From positions 49,978 through 113,977 of the forward strand of contig CALQJX020000013.1 of NCBI GenBank assembly GCA_943331005.2: DNA of 64,000 nucleotides, written 5' to 3'. Below the pieces are notes generated by a model. The model had not been told where the DNA came from and made no database searches. It saw only the letters and a program-made list of their open reading frames with translations. The position numbers and the translations under genes were made by a program. Shown here in pieces: positions 7,653 through 16,626 of the stretch (position 1 is the stretch's first letter; each line of letters opens with the position of its first letter). Source of the stretch: Bordetella parapertussis. GTDB lineage: Bacteria > Bacteroidota > Bacteroidia > Chitinophagales > Chitinophagaceae.

Positions 7653-8741
7653 ATGAAGGGCAAAAGAATAGTATGTACCGTTACCAATGACCTGAATTAT
7701 GACCAGCGCATGATACGTATCTGCACTACGCTGACAGATGCAGGTTATGATGTGACACTGGTAGGTTTCGAAAGAAAGAAAAGCAAGCCGCTTATAGAGC
7801 GCCCTTTCAAACAGGTGCGCCTGCCCATTATGGCAGAGCAGGGCAAGTTGCTTTATGCCCATTATTGGTTCAATTTGTTCTTTTTTCTGCTTTTTCGCAA
7901 GGCCGATATCTTATGTGCCATAGACCTCGATACCATTTTGCCGGTCTACTATGTATCTAAGATTAGAGGGCTGAAGCGGGTACATGATGCGCACGAGATC
8001 TTTACGGATCTCCGCGAGGTGATAACCCGTCCGTCGGTGCATAAAATGTGGAACTGGATCGCTAAACATACGCTACCACATTTTCCGGTAGGGTATACTA
8101 TCGGCGAAAGCTATGCTGAAGATTTTAGGAAAAGATATGGAGTGAACTACGGTGTAGTACGCAATGCTACTATACTGAGGCAGGTAACCATTCCGGAAAA
8201 AAAGGAACATTTTATATTATATCAGGGGGCTGTAAATGTGGGGCGTTGTTTCGAGCAGCTTATACCTGCCATGAAGCACGTAAACGCCAGACTCATCATT
8301 TGCGGAGAGGGCAATTTCTATGCACAGGCGGTAGCATTGGCCGAAGAGTATATGGTAACTGATAAAGTTATTTTCAAAGGATATGTGCCGCCGGCAGAGC
8401 TTACCAGCTACACTATTCAGGCATACATAGGCATTACTCTTTTTGAAGATACAAGCCTCAGTAATCGTTTGTCGCTGGCCAACAGGTTCTTCGACTATAT
8501 GCACTCTGGTGTGCCACAGCTTTGCATCAAATACCCTGAATATGAAAGAGTAAATGAGCAATTTGAGATAGCTATGTTGATAGAAGAGGCCTCGCCCGAG
8601 CAAATTGCAGCAGCATTGAACAAACTATTGACTGACGATGGCTATTATAGCCGCTTGCAACAAAACTGTATGGAGGCCAGGAAAGTTTATTGTTGGCAGG
8701 AGCAGGCTAAAACCCTGCTTTCTACCTATGAAGGTTTATAA
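7653..8741 (+). CDS. Glycosyltransferase, GT-B fold (GT4-like)
   Basis: A 362-residue cytosolic or membrane-peripheral transferase. The N-terminal Rossmann domain begins KRIVCTVTNDLNYDQRMIRICTTL and includes VTLVGFERK. The C-terminal domain carries the nucleotide-sugar side: LILYQGAVNVGR-like residues near 190, LIICGEGNFY, VIFKGYVPPAELTSYTIQA, and the acidic end IGITLFEDTSLSNRLSLANRFFDYMHSGVPQ. This is the usual GT4-type donor-site layout. It precedes a GT2 gene by 2 nt, so the pair is probably one operon for a surface glycan. Donor and acceptor are unknown. A TAtcTTTA element 10 nt before the ATG suggests a very short leader. Confidence 0.85.
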   Translation: MKGKRIVCTVTNDLNYDQRMIRICTTLTDAGYDVTLVGFERKKSKPLIERPFKQVRLPIMAEQGKLLYAHYWFNLFFFLLFRKADILCAIDLDTILPVYYVSKIRGLKRVHDAHEIFTDLREVITRPSVHKMWNWIAKHTLPHFPVGYTIGESYAEDFRKRYGVNYGVVRNATILRQVTIPEKKEHFILYQGAVNVGRCFEQLIPAMKHVNARLIICGEGNFYAQAVALAEEYMVTDKVIFKGYVPPAELTSYTIQAYIGITLFEDTSLSNRLSLANRFFDYMHSGVPQLCIKYPEYERVNEQFEIAMLIEEASPEQIAAALNKLLTDDGYYSRLQQNCMEARKVYCWQEQAKTLLSTYEGL

Positions 8742-8743
8742 CT

Positions 8744-9508
8744 ATGAAGTTTAGTGTAGTGATACCGGTCTTCAATGGAGTGCAGACAATTGTTCGCACT
8801 GTAGATGCTGTATTGGCACAAACCTTACTAGCCCAAGAAGTAATAATAGTAGACGATGCCAGTACAGATGATACTTGCGCACTCATAATTGAAAAATATG
8901 GTAATAAGGTAAGTTTGTTGAAATTACCCCGGAACAGTGGTAGTTCTGCCGCAAGAAACGCAGGCATAGCTGCCGCAACTGGCGATTTCATTGCATTCAT
9001 TGATGCAGATGATGCCTGGCACAGAGATAAATTGTTGCTGATGGACAGGATACTTACATCATATCCATCAATATCATTTCTTTTTCACAGATATACCTTG
9101 GCAAACGTTCATGAGCTTGTGCCGGATATTGATGCATTTGAGAATGTTCAAAAATTATCTTTTGCCAGATTGCTGGCTGGCAATGTAATTTCTACCTCTT
9201 GTGCATTGATACGTAATGATAAGACCGAGCTCTTTAATGAAAAGATGCGCTTTGCTGAAGATTATGATCTGTGGTTGCGCATAGCATACCTACAAGGGGC
9301 TTATCTGGCAGATGTGCCGTTGACGCAGTTGTTCAGACCCATAACATCTGCAGGGGGCATAAGCAGTAATAGATGTCAGATGCGCATTGGTGAAATGAAG
9401 GCTTATGCAGGCTTTGCCACGCAAAATCCTTTATTCTTGTTTCTGCTACCTTTGTTATTTGTAAGTAGTTTGCTGAAGTATCTGCTGAAGATGACAGGCA
9501 TGTTGTAA
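8744..9508 (+). CDS. Glycosyltransferase family 2
   Basis: A 254-residue inverting GT-A enzyme. The family start FSVVIPVFNGVQTIVRTVDAVLAQTL is followed by IIVDDASTDDT (34-44), the RNSGSSAARNAGIAAATGDFIAFIDADD block with the metal-binding DADD at 87-90, and FAEDYDLWLRIA, which carries the ED catalytic-base motif. A hydrophobic C-terminal segment (about 229-248) may anchor it to the membrane. It starts 2 nt after the upstream GT4-like gene, implying co-translation and a shared pathway. The sugar transferred cannot be deduced. Confidence 0.92.
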   Translation: MKFSVVIPVFNGVQTIVRTVDAVLAQTLLAQEVIIVDDASTDDTCALIIEKYGNKVSLLKLPRNSGSSAARNAGIAAATGDFIAFIDADDAWHRDKLLLMDRILTSYPSISFLFHRYTLANVHELVPDIDAFENVQKLSFARLLAGNVISTSCALIRNDKTELFNEKMRFAEDYDLWLRIAYLQGAYLADVPLTQLFRPITSAGGISSNRCQMRIGEMKAYAGFATQNPLFLFLLPLLFVSSLLKYLLKMTGML

Positions 9509-9529
9509 TACTTTCTAAACCTGATAAAC

Positions 9530-10093
9530 ATGATAAAATATCTGGATAGTGCCAGACGCCAGTTTATGATGTATAAAAGACTGGGCGAGAAAGCAATGGC
9601 ACAAATTGCCGACGATCAGCTGAACTGGCAGGCAAATGAAGATAGCAATAGTGTGGCAAACATCGTAAAGCATCTATGGGGCAATATGATGAGCCGCTGG
9701 ACAGATTTCCTGACATCAGACGGTGAGAAACCCTGGCGCGAGCGCGATGCGGAATTTGAGCAAACTACGCCTGACAGGGCAACCGTTATGCAGTGGTGGG
9801 AAGAGGGCTGGAAATGTCTGTTTGATGCGCTTGACAGTATCACAGACGAGGATCTGGAACGGGTCATTTACATAAGAAATGATGGGCACAATATATTGGA
9901 AGCGGTGAACAGGCAAATAGCGCATTATTCGTATCACGTGGGTCAGATAGTATACTTGTCTAAACTGAAAACTACGGATGGCTGGAAAAGTCTTTCCATA
10001 CCTAGAAACCAGTCTGGTACTTACAATGCCGGCAAATTTGCTCAGGAGAAACAGGTGCGGCATTTTACCGACGACTGGACAGAAAATAAGTAA
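9530..10093 (+). CDS. DinB-like protein (DUF1572 type)
   Basis: A 187-residue protein with the four-helix DinB/YfiT-like layout. It starts MIKYLDSARRQFMMYKRLGEKAMAQI, then has NSVANIVKHLWGNMMSRWTDFLTSDGEKPWR with the first metal-ligand histidine, and HYSYHVGQIVYLSKL with the two further histidines. Such His3 sites bind a divalent metal, and some relatives are thiol transferases, but DUF1572 members have no defined reaction. It lies 21 nt after the GT2 gene on the same strand and may simply be read through. Confidence 0.85.
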   Translation: MIKYLDSARRQFMMYKRLGEKAMAQIADDQLNWQANEDSNSVANIVKHLWGNMMSRWTDFLTSDGEKPWRERDAEFEQTTPDRATVMQWWEEGWKCLFDALDSITDEDLERVIYIRNDGHNILEAVNRQIAHYSYHVGQIVYLSKLKTTDGWKSLSIPRNQSGTYNAGKFAQEKQVRHFTDDWTENK

Positions 10094-10224
10094 CTTTACC
10101 TGCAACGGCAGTTGCCGGCAAGAGTAAAAGAATTACTGGTGTTCTGTTGGAGATAGCCAGGTTCTTATTTTCTGATTATTAATTATTACTTTAACAGTAC
10201 ATTCGCTTACCGAATGTAATTCAC

Positions 10225-10878
10225 ATGGCCAAAGCAGAACCAAAAAGAGAGACCAAACACATTGCAATTGCGGGCAACATAGGCTCGGGTAAGACTACAT
10301 TGACCACAATGCTGGCAAAGCACTACAAGTGGCAGCCACATTTCGAAGATGTGGAACACAACCCTTATCTGGTAGATTTCTATGAAGACATGCATCGCTG
10401 GTCTTTCAATCTGCAGGTATACTTCCTCAATAATCGTATCAAGCACCTCATAGAGATCCATAATGGAAAAGAAACAGTGATACAGGATCGTACAGTTTAT
10501 GAGGATGCCTATATTTTTGCACCCAACCTCTTTGATATGGGGCTCATGACCAAGCGCGATTATGAGAATTATTCTTCTTTTTTCCAGAATCTGAAGGCGT
10601 TGATAAAACCACCAGATCTGCTTATTTATCTCAAAGCATCTATTCCTACGCTCGTAGATCAGATTCAGAAACGCGGCAGGGGGTATGAAGAAAACATCAG
10701 GCTGGATTATCTGAAAAGGCTGAATGGCTTTTATAACAAATGGATAGAGACCTATACAGATGGACCTTTGCTGATAATAGATGTAGATAACTGCAACTTT
10801 GCTGAAAAGGAGGAAGACTTTGCTGATGTGGTGAAGAAGATCGATGCACAGCTTTACGGCTTGTTCAGCAAAAAATAG
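10225..10878 (+). CDS. Deoxynucleoside kinase (deoxyadenosine/deoxyguanosine kinase family)
   Basis: A 217-residue cytosolic kinase of the dNK/TK2-like family, phosphorylating deoxynucleosides for salvage. Seen: the P-loop GNIGSGKTT at 17-25, the catalytic-base region FEDVEHNPYLVDFYEDM at about 40-56, QDRTVYEDAYIFA with the DR(S/T) motif at 88-90, and the LID-like arginines KRGRGYE near 150. Length matches Bacteroidota members. Base specificity is not obvious from sequence. It stands alone, with 131 nt of upstream sequence that shows no clear promoter. Confidence 0.93.
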   Translation: MAKAEPKRETKHIAIAGNIGSGKTTLTTMLAKHYKWQPHFEDVEHNPYLVDFYEDMHRWSFNLQVYFLNNRIKHLIEIHNGKETVIQDRTVYEDAYIFAPNLFDMGLMTKRDYENYSSFFQNLKALIKPPDLLIYLKASIPTLVDQIQKRGRGYEENIRLDYLKRLNGFYNKWIETYTDGPLLIIDVDNCNFAEKEEDFADVVKKIDAQLYGLFSKK

Positions 10879-10942
10879 CCAACTCTGTTTCTGTAACTTT
10901 TCTCCTGTATCTGCGATATAAGAGTGTAATACACACCTGTCT

Positions 10943-13486
10943 ATGAGATACTTATACTGTTTTGTTCTGTTCCTCTTTTTGCACATTCATGCTTATGCCG
11001 GTGTGGTGAAAGGTAAGGTTTCAGATCAGGCTGGAGTTACACTTCCATATGCTACCATTTATATACAGGGTACCACCATGGGCGTTAGTGCCAACGGAAA
11101 TGGAGACTATGAACTATCTCTTGAGCCGGGTACGTATAAATTGGTATGTCAGTACATAGGATACAAGCAGAATTCTTTCAATATTACTATTGTTGGAAAT
11201 GAAACCATCACTCATCCTTTTGTGCTGAAAGACGAAAGTACAGAGATGAAGGAAGTGGTTATAAGGGCATCAGACGAAGATCCTGCCTATTCAGTTATCC
11301 GTCAGGCAATAAAGAGACGTCAGTTTCACCTGGATCAGGTAAAGTCTTTCCATACCGGACTCTATTTCAAAGGGGTTATGCGTTCCAGACAGTTGCCCGA
11401 TAAGTTCATGGGACAAAAGGTAAAGTCTGACGATATGGGGTTGGATAGTGCAGGCAAGGGTGTGCTATATCTTACAGAAGAAGAGGCCGAGTATTATTCT
11501 GACGGAGATAAGGAAAAGACCATCATACATTCGGTACATGAGAGCGGCGACAGAAATGGCCTTGGCTTTTCTCAGTTTCCCTCTGTTATTACATTTTACA
11601 ACAACAACGTCAGGATATTTGGCAGAACATCCCGTGGTTACATTTCTCCCATCAGCGATAATGCGCTCAATTATTACAAGTATAAAATGTTGGGCACATT
11701 TGAAGAACATGGGCGCATCATTAATAAGATACAGGTAACTCAGAAGCGGCTGTATGAACCCTGTTTTAATGGGGTCATATACATTGCCGAAGATGAATGG
11801 ACCATCCATAGTCTGGATATGACCTTGCTGAAACAGTCTGGCATGGATATGATAGACACACTGAAGCTTGAACAGGTATTCCTGCCATTGAAGAAAGATT
11901 CCTGGGTCATTAAGAGTCAGTTGATGTACTTCACAATCAAGTTCATGGTGTTTGATGTGACCGCTACCGGGGTGGCAGTTTATAACAACCAACACGTAAA
12001 TGAACCGATACCCGATTCCGTATTCGGAAGTAATATCATCAGTCAGTACGATAAGACAGCAAATAAGAAGGATACATCACACTGGCAAAACCGACCAGTG
12101 CCGTTGGCTGAAGATGAACAGCGCGATTTTGTGCTGAAAGACAGTATCAGTAAAGTCATCAACAGCCCAGCTTACAGGGATTCTGTGCGTAAGAAGCAGA
12201 ATAAATTCAAGCCGGTAGCACTACTTATTGGTGAGAGTGTATTTTATGGAAAGGAATACAAAAAGTCTATAGCATTCAATTCATTGTTGCTGGGTTTGGG
12301 TACAGATAATATGCTCAACTTCAACACGTTGGAAGGTATTAATATAGCACCCAAAATAAAACTGAAACATGTGTTAGATACCGGTAAAGTAATTGCTGCA
12401 GATGTGGCTGTACGCTATGGTTTTTCCAATACGCATTTCAACGCTATTGGCAGGCTGTTTTATACAAGTACAGACCGTGCCTGGCTCAATAGAACATGGC
12501 AATATGGTGTAGAAGGTGGAAAGTATGTATTTCAGTATAATGGTGACAATCCGGTCATTCCCATGCTGAATACCTATCGTAGCTTGTTGGCGCGCCAGAA
12601 CGATTTGAAATTGTACGAGCGATGGGAAGCAGCAGCTTTTGTAAAGCGCAATTACGGTAACGGTTGGACCTGGTCATTGAAAGGTTCATTCCAGCAAAGG
12701 CTACTGTTAGAGAACATAACCACTTATACATTCGCAAAAGCCACCGTTAGAGGATATACTGATAATACTCCTGCTGTTTTGCAGCTGGCATCTCCTCTGT
12801 GGCAGCAGCATAATGCATTTATTGTAAATGCATCTCTTACCTATAAACCAGGGTTTACCTACACTCAGTTCCCCGATTACAAAGTTGCTAATGGAAGTTC
12901 CTGGCCTCGGTTTACATTGTCTTATCAGAAAGGAATTGCCGGAATACTGGATAGCAAGACCGATTTTGATAAATGGAAGTTCAGCATAAGTGACGATGTG
13001 AATCTGAAATTATTGGGTAGTTTCAGGTATAATTTCATCACAGGTGGCTTCCTCAATACCGCCTATGTTGCCTTACCCGATAAGATGCACCTGAATGGTA
13101 TCAGAGGGGTAGGGTATGCTGCTCCATATATGCGTAGTTTTCAGTTTGCACCATACTATTTGTTCAGTAATACCGCAAAAGTATATGGCGAAGGGCATAT
13201 AGAATATCACCTTAACGGTTTGATAAGCAATAAGATACCATTGCTCAGGCAGGCCAGATATTATTTGTTGTTCGGTGGAAATGCGTTTTACAGCGGCGCT
13301 AACAGTTATTATGTAGAAGCATTTGCTGGCATAGACAATATAGGTTGGAAGTTGTTGAGAATTTTGCGTGTAGACTTCGTACAATCATGGGACAGCTATA
13401 AGGGCAGAAATTCGGGAGTGCGTTTCGGCATTAATATGAGAGGCGTTTCAGTTGTAAGAAATAATGCTTCCGATAGCGAATGGTAA
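10943..13486 (+). CDS. DUF5686 outer-membrane protein with carboxypeptidase-regulatory-like N-terminus
   Basis: An 847-residue exported protein. The signal peptide is residues 1-19 (ends HAYAG). A CarboxypepD_reg-like beta-sandwich (about 20-95) contains GVVKGKVSDQAGVTLPYATIYIQGT and LVCQYIGYKQNSF, as found at the N-terminus of TonB-dependent receptors. The remainder, including EVVIRASDEDPAYSVIRQAIKRR, is the DUF5686 region, whose second half is rich in amphipathic strands and should form an outer-membrane beta-barrel. No TonB plug is recognisable. The C-terminus (NNASDSEW) lacks a T9SS sorting domain. Function is unknown. The gene is monocistronic. Confidence 0.88.
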   Translation: MRYLYCFVLFLFLHIHAYAGVVKGKVSDQAGVTLPYATIYIQGTTMGVSANGNGDYELSLEPGTYKLVCQYIGYKQNSFNITIVGNETITHPFVLKDESTEMKEVVIRASDEDPAYSVIRQAIKRRQFHLDQVKSFHTGLYFKGVMRSRQLPDKFMGQKVKSDDMGLDSAGKGVLYLTEEEAEYYSDGDKEKTIIHSVHESGDRNGLGFSQFPSVITFYNNNVRIFGRTSRGYISPISDNALNYYKYKMLGTFEEHGRIINKIQVTQKRLYEPCFNGVIYIAEDEWTIHSLDMTLLKQSGMDMIDTLKLEQVFLPLKKDSWVIKSQLMYFTIKFMVFDVTATGVAVYNNQHVNEPIPDSVFGSNIISQYDKTANKKDTSHWQNRPVPLAEDEQRDFVLKDSISKVINSPAYRDSVRKKQNKFKPVALLIGESVFYGKEYKKSIAFNSLLLGLGTDNMLNFNTLEGINIAPKIKLKHVLDTGKVIAADVAVRYGFSNTHFNAIGRLFYTSTDRAWLNRTWQYGVEGGKYVFQYNGDNPVIPMLNTYRSLLARQNDLKLYERWEAAAFVKRNYGNGWTWSLKGSFQQRLLLENITTYTFAKATVRGYTDNTPAVLQLASPLWQQHNAFIVNASLTYKPGFTYTQFPDYKVANGSSWPRFTLSYQKGIAGILDSKTDFDKWKFSISDDVNLKLLGSFRYNFITGGFLNTAYVALPDKMHLNGIRGVGYAAPYMRSFQFAPYYLFSNTAKVYGEGHIEYHLNGLISNKIPLLRQARYYLLFGGNAFYSGANSYYVEAFAGIDNIGWKLLRILRVDFVQSWDSYKGRNSGVRFGINMRGVSVVRNNASDSEW

Positions 13487-13530
13487 TATTATTTGCCTGC
13501 TAATCCTTCTCTCTTTGTGTGCATAATTGG

Positions 13531-13538
13531 TATATTTG
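13531..13538 (+). promoter_or_regulatory. -7 element upstream of the response-regulator gene
   Basis: TAtaTTTG matches TAnnTTTG exactly, giving a predicted leader of about 30 nt before the ATG at 13575. This also argues against a longer reading from 13527. A TTTG at 13514-13517 is only 13 nt upstream. Confidence 0.55.
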
Positions 13539-13574
13539 GCTAACGGCAGTAACAAACCGGAGGTTAATACAGAT

Positions 13575-15011
13575 ATGCAAAGGATCCTGGTAGTAGATGA
13601 TGATAAAGATATGCGCCTGCTGCTTACCCGTTTTCTTACTAAGAATGGGTATGTAACAGACAATGCAGATAGTGGTGCAGGTGCACTGGCATGGCTGAAG
13701 AGCAATACTCCTGATCTTGTTTTGTGCGACTTCAGGCTAGATGATATGACAGGGACGCAGTTGCTGAGAGGCGTAAAAGAACTGCATCCGCATGCGCCGG
13801 TTATCGTTATTACAGGCTATAGCGATGTGAAAGACGCAGTGGAGGTAATGAAACTGGGCGCATATGACTATGTAACCAAACCACTTTTCCCCGATGAGAT
13901 CTTACTTACCATAAAAAAGGCTTTAGCTTCTACTTCCGACAATGTTACAGAGCAGGAATCAGCAAAGACTTATGTAATGCCTACTGCAGGTATAAAAGAT
14001 TTGGGTAGTGACTTTTTATCTGGTAAAAGTGCACAATTGCAAGCCATACTCAGGCAGGTAAGTCTGGTTGCTCCAACCAATTTTAGTGTTATCATTTACG
14101 GAGAGAGTGGTAGTGGCAAGGAGGTAATATCCAAGCAAATTCATCTGCAAAGCAAAAGGGCAGGAAAGCCATTTGTGGCAATAGATTGTGGTGCATTGTC
14201 TAAAGAACTTGCAGGTAGCGAGTTGTTCGGGCATGAGAAAGGTGCATTTACAGGCGCTCATAATAAGAAGATAGGTAGTCTGGAACTTGCAAATGGAGGA
14301 ACTATTTTTCTTGATGAGATAGGGAATCTTTCATACGATATTCAGGTGTCGCTGTTGCGGGTAGTACAGGAACGTAAGATCAGGCGTATAGGAGGTATCA
14401 ACGATATTGATATTGATGTGCGCATCATCATAGCCAGCAACGAGCGTCTTTGGGATATGGCACGTGCCGGAAAGTTCAGGGAAGACCTTTATCACCGTTT
14501 CAACGAATTCAGTATAGAAGTCCCTCCGTTGCGCGATCGCAAAGAGGATATCATGTTGTTCGCTCATTATTTCCTGCAGCAGACGAATGAAGAATTGGGA
14601 AAGAATATAAAGGGCTTTACCAGAGAGGTAGAACATGCGCTTACCAGTTATATATGGTATGGCAACTTACGAGAGTTGAAAAATGTGATAAAACGCGCCA
14701 CATTGTTGACAGATGGCCCCATTATTGAAGTGCGTTCCCTCCCGTTTGAGATCAGTAATTTTTATAAACTGCAGTTTGATGGGAATGAAAATTTTGCAAA
14801 TGTACCTGTGCAAGATGTAGTTGTGAGGGAAGAGCCGCACCAGCAGATGAAGAACAAACTTAAAGCTGCAAATCTTGGCACGGAATATGAGGTGATCTTA
14901 AATGCATTGAAAGAGTCGGGATATAACAAAAGTAAGGCTGCAAAACTCCTGAATGTGGACAGGAAGACGCTATATAATAAGATGAAACAATTCAAAGAGT
15001 TTAACTTTTAG
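13575..15011 (+). CDS. Sigma-54-dependent response regulator (NtrC family)
   Basis: A 478-residue transcriptional activator. Receiver domain at 1-118, with acidic pocket DDD at 8-10, phospho-acceptor Asp52 (LVLCDFRLDD) and Lys102 (VTKP). AAA+ domain at about 148-385, with Walker A GESGSGKE 176-183, the sigma-54-contacting GAFTGA loop 223-228, Walker B FLDEIG 245-250, and arginine-finger region FREDLYHRFNEF. Fis-type HTH at the C-terminus (KSKAAKLLNVDRKTLYNKM). All catalytic motifs are intact. The next gene is a histidine kinase on the same strand, 42 nt away, so they form a likely two-component pair. The target promoters are not evident in this window. Confidence 0.95.
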   Translation: MQRILVVDDDKDMRLLLTRFLTKNGYVTDNADSGAGALAWLKSNTPDLVLCDFRLDDMTGTQLLRGVKELHPHAPVIVITGYSDVKDAVEVMKLGAYDYVTKPLFPDEILLTIKKALASTSDNVTEQESAKTYVMPTAGIKDLGSDFLSGKSAQLQAILRQVSLVAPTNFSVIIYGESGSGKEVISKQIHLQSKRAGKPFVAIDCGALSKELAGSELFGHEKGAFTGAHNKKIGSLELANGGTIFLDEIGNLSYDIQVSLLRVVQERKIRRIGGINDIDIDVRIIIASNERLWDMARAGKFREDLYHRFNEFSIEVPPLRDRKEDIMLFAHYFLQQTNEELGKNIKGFTREVEHALTSYIWYGNLRELKNVIKRATLLTDGPIIEVRSLPFEISNFYKLQFDGNENFANVPVQDVVVREEPHQQMKNKLKAANLGTEYEVILNALKESGYNKSKAAKLLNVDRKTLYNKMKQFKEFNF

Positions 15012-15053
15012 TACCCTGATCATATCGAATTATTAGATTTTCACGAACTTAAG

Positions 15054-16598
15054 ATGAGTGTATATCCAGAAGTAAGTCAGCAATTAAGCAGCTCATTGCC
15101 TGAACGTGTGGCAATGAGTGGGCCTGGTTTGTCTGTTGTTGTTAGAGCTAGAGATTTTAGTGTTGTCTTTTCAAACAGAATGTTCCTTGACTATTCAGGT
15201 TGTTCTGCAGATGAATTGAACAAGTTTCGTATTTCTGATATCATAGAGCCATTTTTTATGGACAGGTTCTTCAGGCATATGAAGGAAGTCGAAATCAGAC
15301 CTGAAGTAGGAAATAGTTTTGTGATCTATGAACTGAAAAATAAGGATGGCCAGTATAAGCCTTTTTACGTGTACGCATCAATGGTAGATAGAGACAGTAT
15401 TAATGCTGAGAAATTGTATCAGTTGTTCATGATGCCCGACCAGTCTAAGTGGGGTATGCCCTTTACCTCTTTCGATACCAGGGAACTTTTCCTGGAACAG
15501 TTCAAAGCAGAAGACTTTGGTACTTTTGAGTGGATCATTGACTTAGACAAAATATATTGGTCGGCGGGTTTGTATCATATTTACGAACTCGATAAGAATT
15601 TAAGGGATCTGAATTCTGAGTTTACAATTAAATTCATTCATCCGCACGACAAGGATGTAATGATGAAACAGGTATACGAAGCTTTTGAAAACGGAGGAGA
15701 TCTTAATATTGAATATAGGGTTATTACTGGTCGCAATAATCTGAAACAGGTACATTGCCTGGCTAATGTGATAAGAGATGAGGCAGGAAAACCCTTGAAA
15801 CTTGCTGGAAGCGTAAGAGATATTACAGGGCAGCGTACCATAGAATTGAATATGAAAGACATGGTCGATGAGCTGCATCGTTCCAACAGAGAGCTGGAAG
15901 AATTTGCCTATGCTGCCAGCCATGACCTTCAGGAGCCTCTTAGAAAGATCACTACTTTCAGTGACAGGCTATCTGAAAAATACAAGAACGTACTTATAGG
16001 TGACGGTCAGATGTATTTGTCAAGAATGGTTGCGTCTGCAGAAAACATGCGACTGCTTATCAATGGCTTATTGGAATTCTCCAGAATATCTCAGCTGTCA
16101 GTGCCGTTTGAGCCTGTATCATTGGATAGTGTGCTGCAGGAGGTAATGAATGAACTGGAATTGAAGATCGAAGAAACAGGCACTGCAATACGATGCAGCG
16201 GTTTACCTGTTGTTGCTGCTATTGCTCCGCAAATGAAGCAGTTATTTACGAATCTTATAAGTAATGCTATCAAGTTTCACAGAGAGGGTATACCGCCAAT
16301 AATCAGGCTGGAAATGCTGGAGATCGAAGAAGGAGAATTGCAACGTTATAACCTACAACCACAAAAGCGATACTATAAAATAGCTATCACCGATAATGGT
16401 ATTGGTTTTGAAAATGAATACGCATCTCGCATTTTTCAGGTGTTTCAGCGATTGCATGGCAAATCCGAATATCCCGGTTCAGGTATAGGTCTGGCTATTT
16501 GCAAGAAGATACTGGAATGCCATCATGGTGTGATCTATGCCGAAAACATGAACGGACAAGGCGCACGCTTCATATTCCTGATGCCGGAACATCATTAA
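15054..16598 (+). CDS. PAS-domain sensor histidine kinase
   Basis: A 514-residue kinase without predicted membrane segments. Two PAS-like regions occupy about 25-130 and 150-262 (the second ends LKLAGSVRDITGQ). A coiled linker leads to the H-box FAYAASHDLQEPLRKITTFSD with His290, then the HATPase domain: NLISNAIKFHREG (N-box), ITDNGIGFENEYASRIFQVFQRLHG (G1/F) and YPGSGIGLAICKKILECHHG (G2). This DLQEPLRKI class is typical of phytochrome-like and PAS kinases. It is probably cytosolic and senses an internal or redox cue. The gene is paired with the sigma-54 response regulator just upstream. Confidence 0.93.
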   Translation: MSVYPEVSQQLSSSLPERVAMSGPGLSVVVRARDFSVVFSNRMFLDYSGCSADELNKFRISDIIEPFFMDRFFRHMKEVEIRPEVGNSFVIYELKNKDGQYKPFYVYASMVDRDSINAEKLYQLFMMPDQSKWGMPFTSFDTRELFLEQFKAEDFGTFEWIIDLDKIYWSAGLYHIYELDKNLRDLNSEFTIKFIHPHDKDVMMKQVYEAFENGGDLNIEYRVITGRNNLKQVHCLANVIRDEAGKPLKLAGSVRDITGQRTIELNMKDMVDELHRSNRELEEFAYAASHDLQEPLRKITTFSDRLSEKYKNVLIGDGQMYLSRMVASAENMRLLINGLLEFSRISQLSVPFEPVSLDSVLQEVMNELELKIEETGTAIRCSGLPVVAAIAPQMKQLFTNLISNAIKFHREGIPPIIRLEMLEIEEGELQRYNLQPQKRYYKIAITDNGIGFENEYASRIFQVFQRLHGKSEYPGSGIGLAICKKILECHHGVIYAENMNGQGARFIFLMPEHH

Positions 16599-16626
16599 TG
16601 AATCAGTCGGATTATTTTACAGACGA

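Noticed and set aside
10207-10986. A 259-codon minus-strand open frame
   Set aside because: It is antisense to the deoxynucleoside kinase gene, whose P-loop and other motifs are unambiguous.
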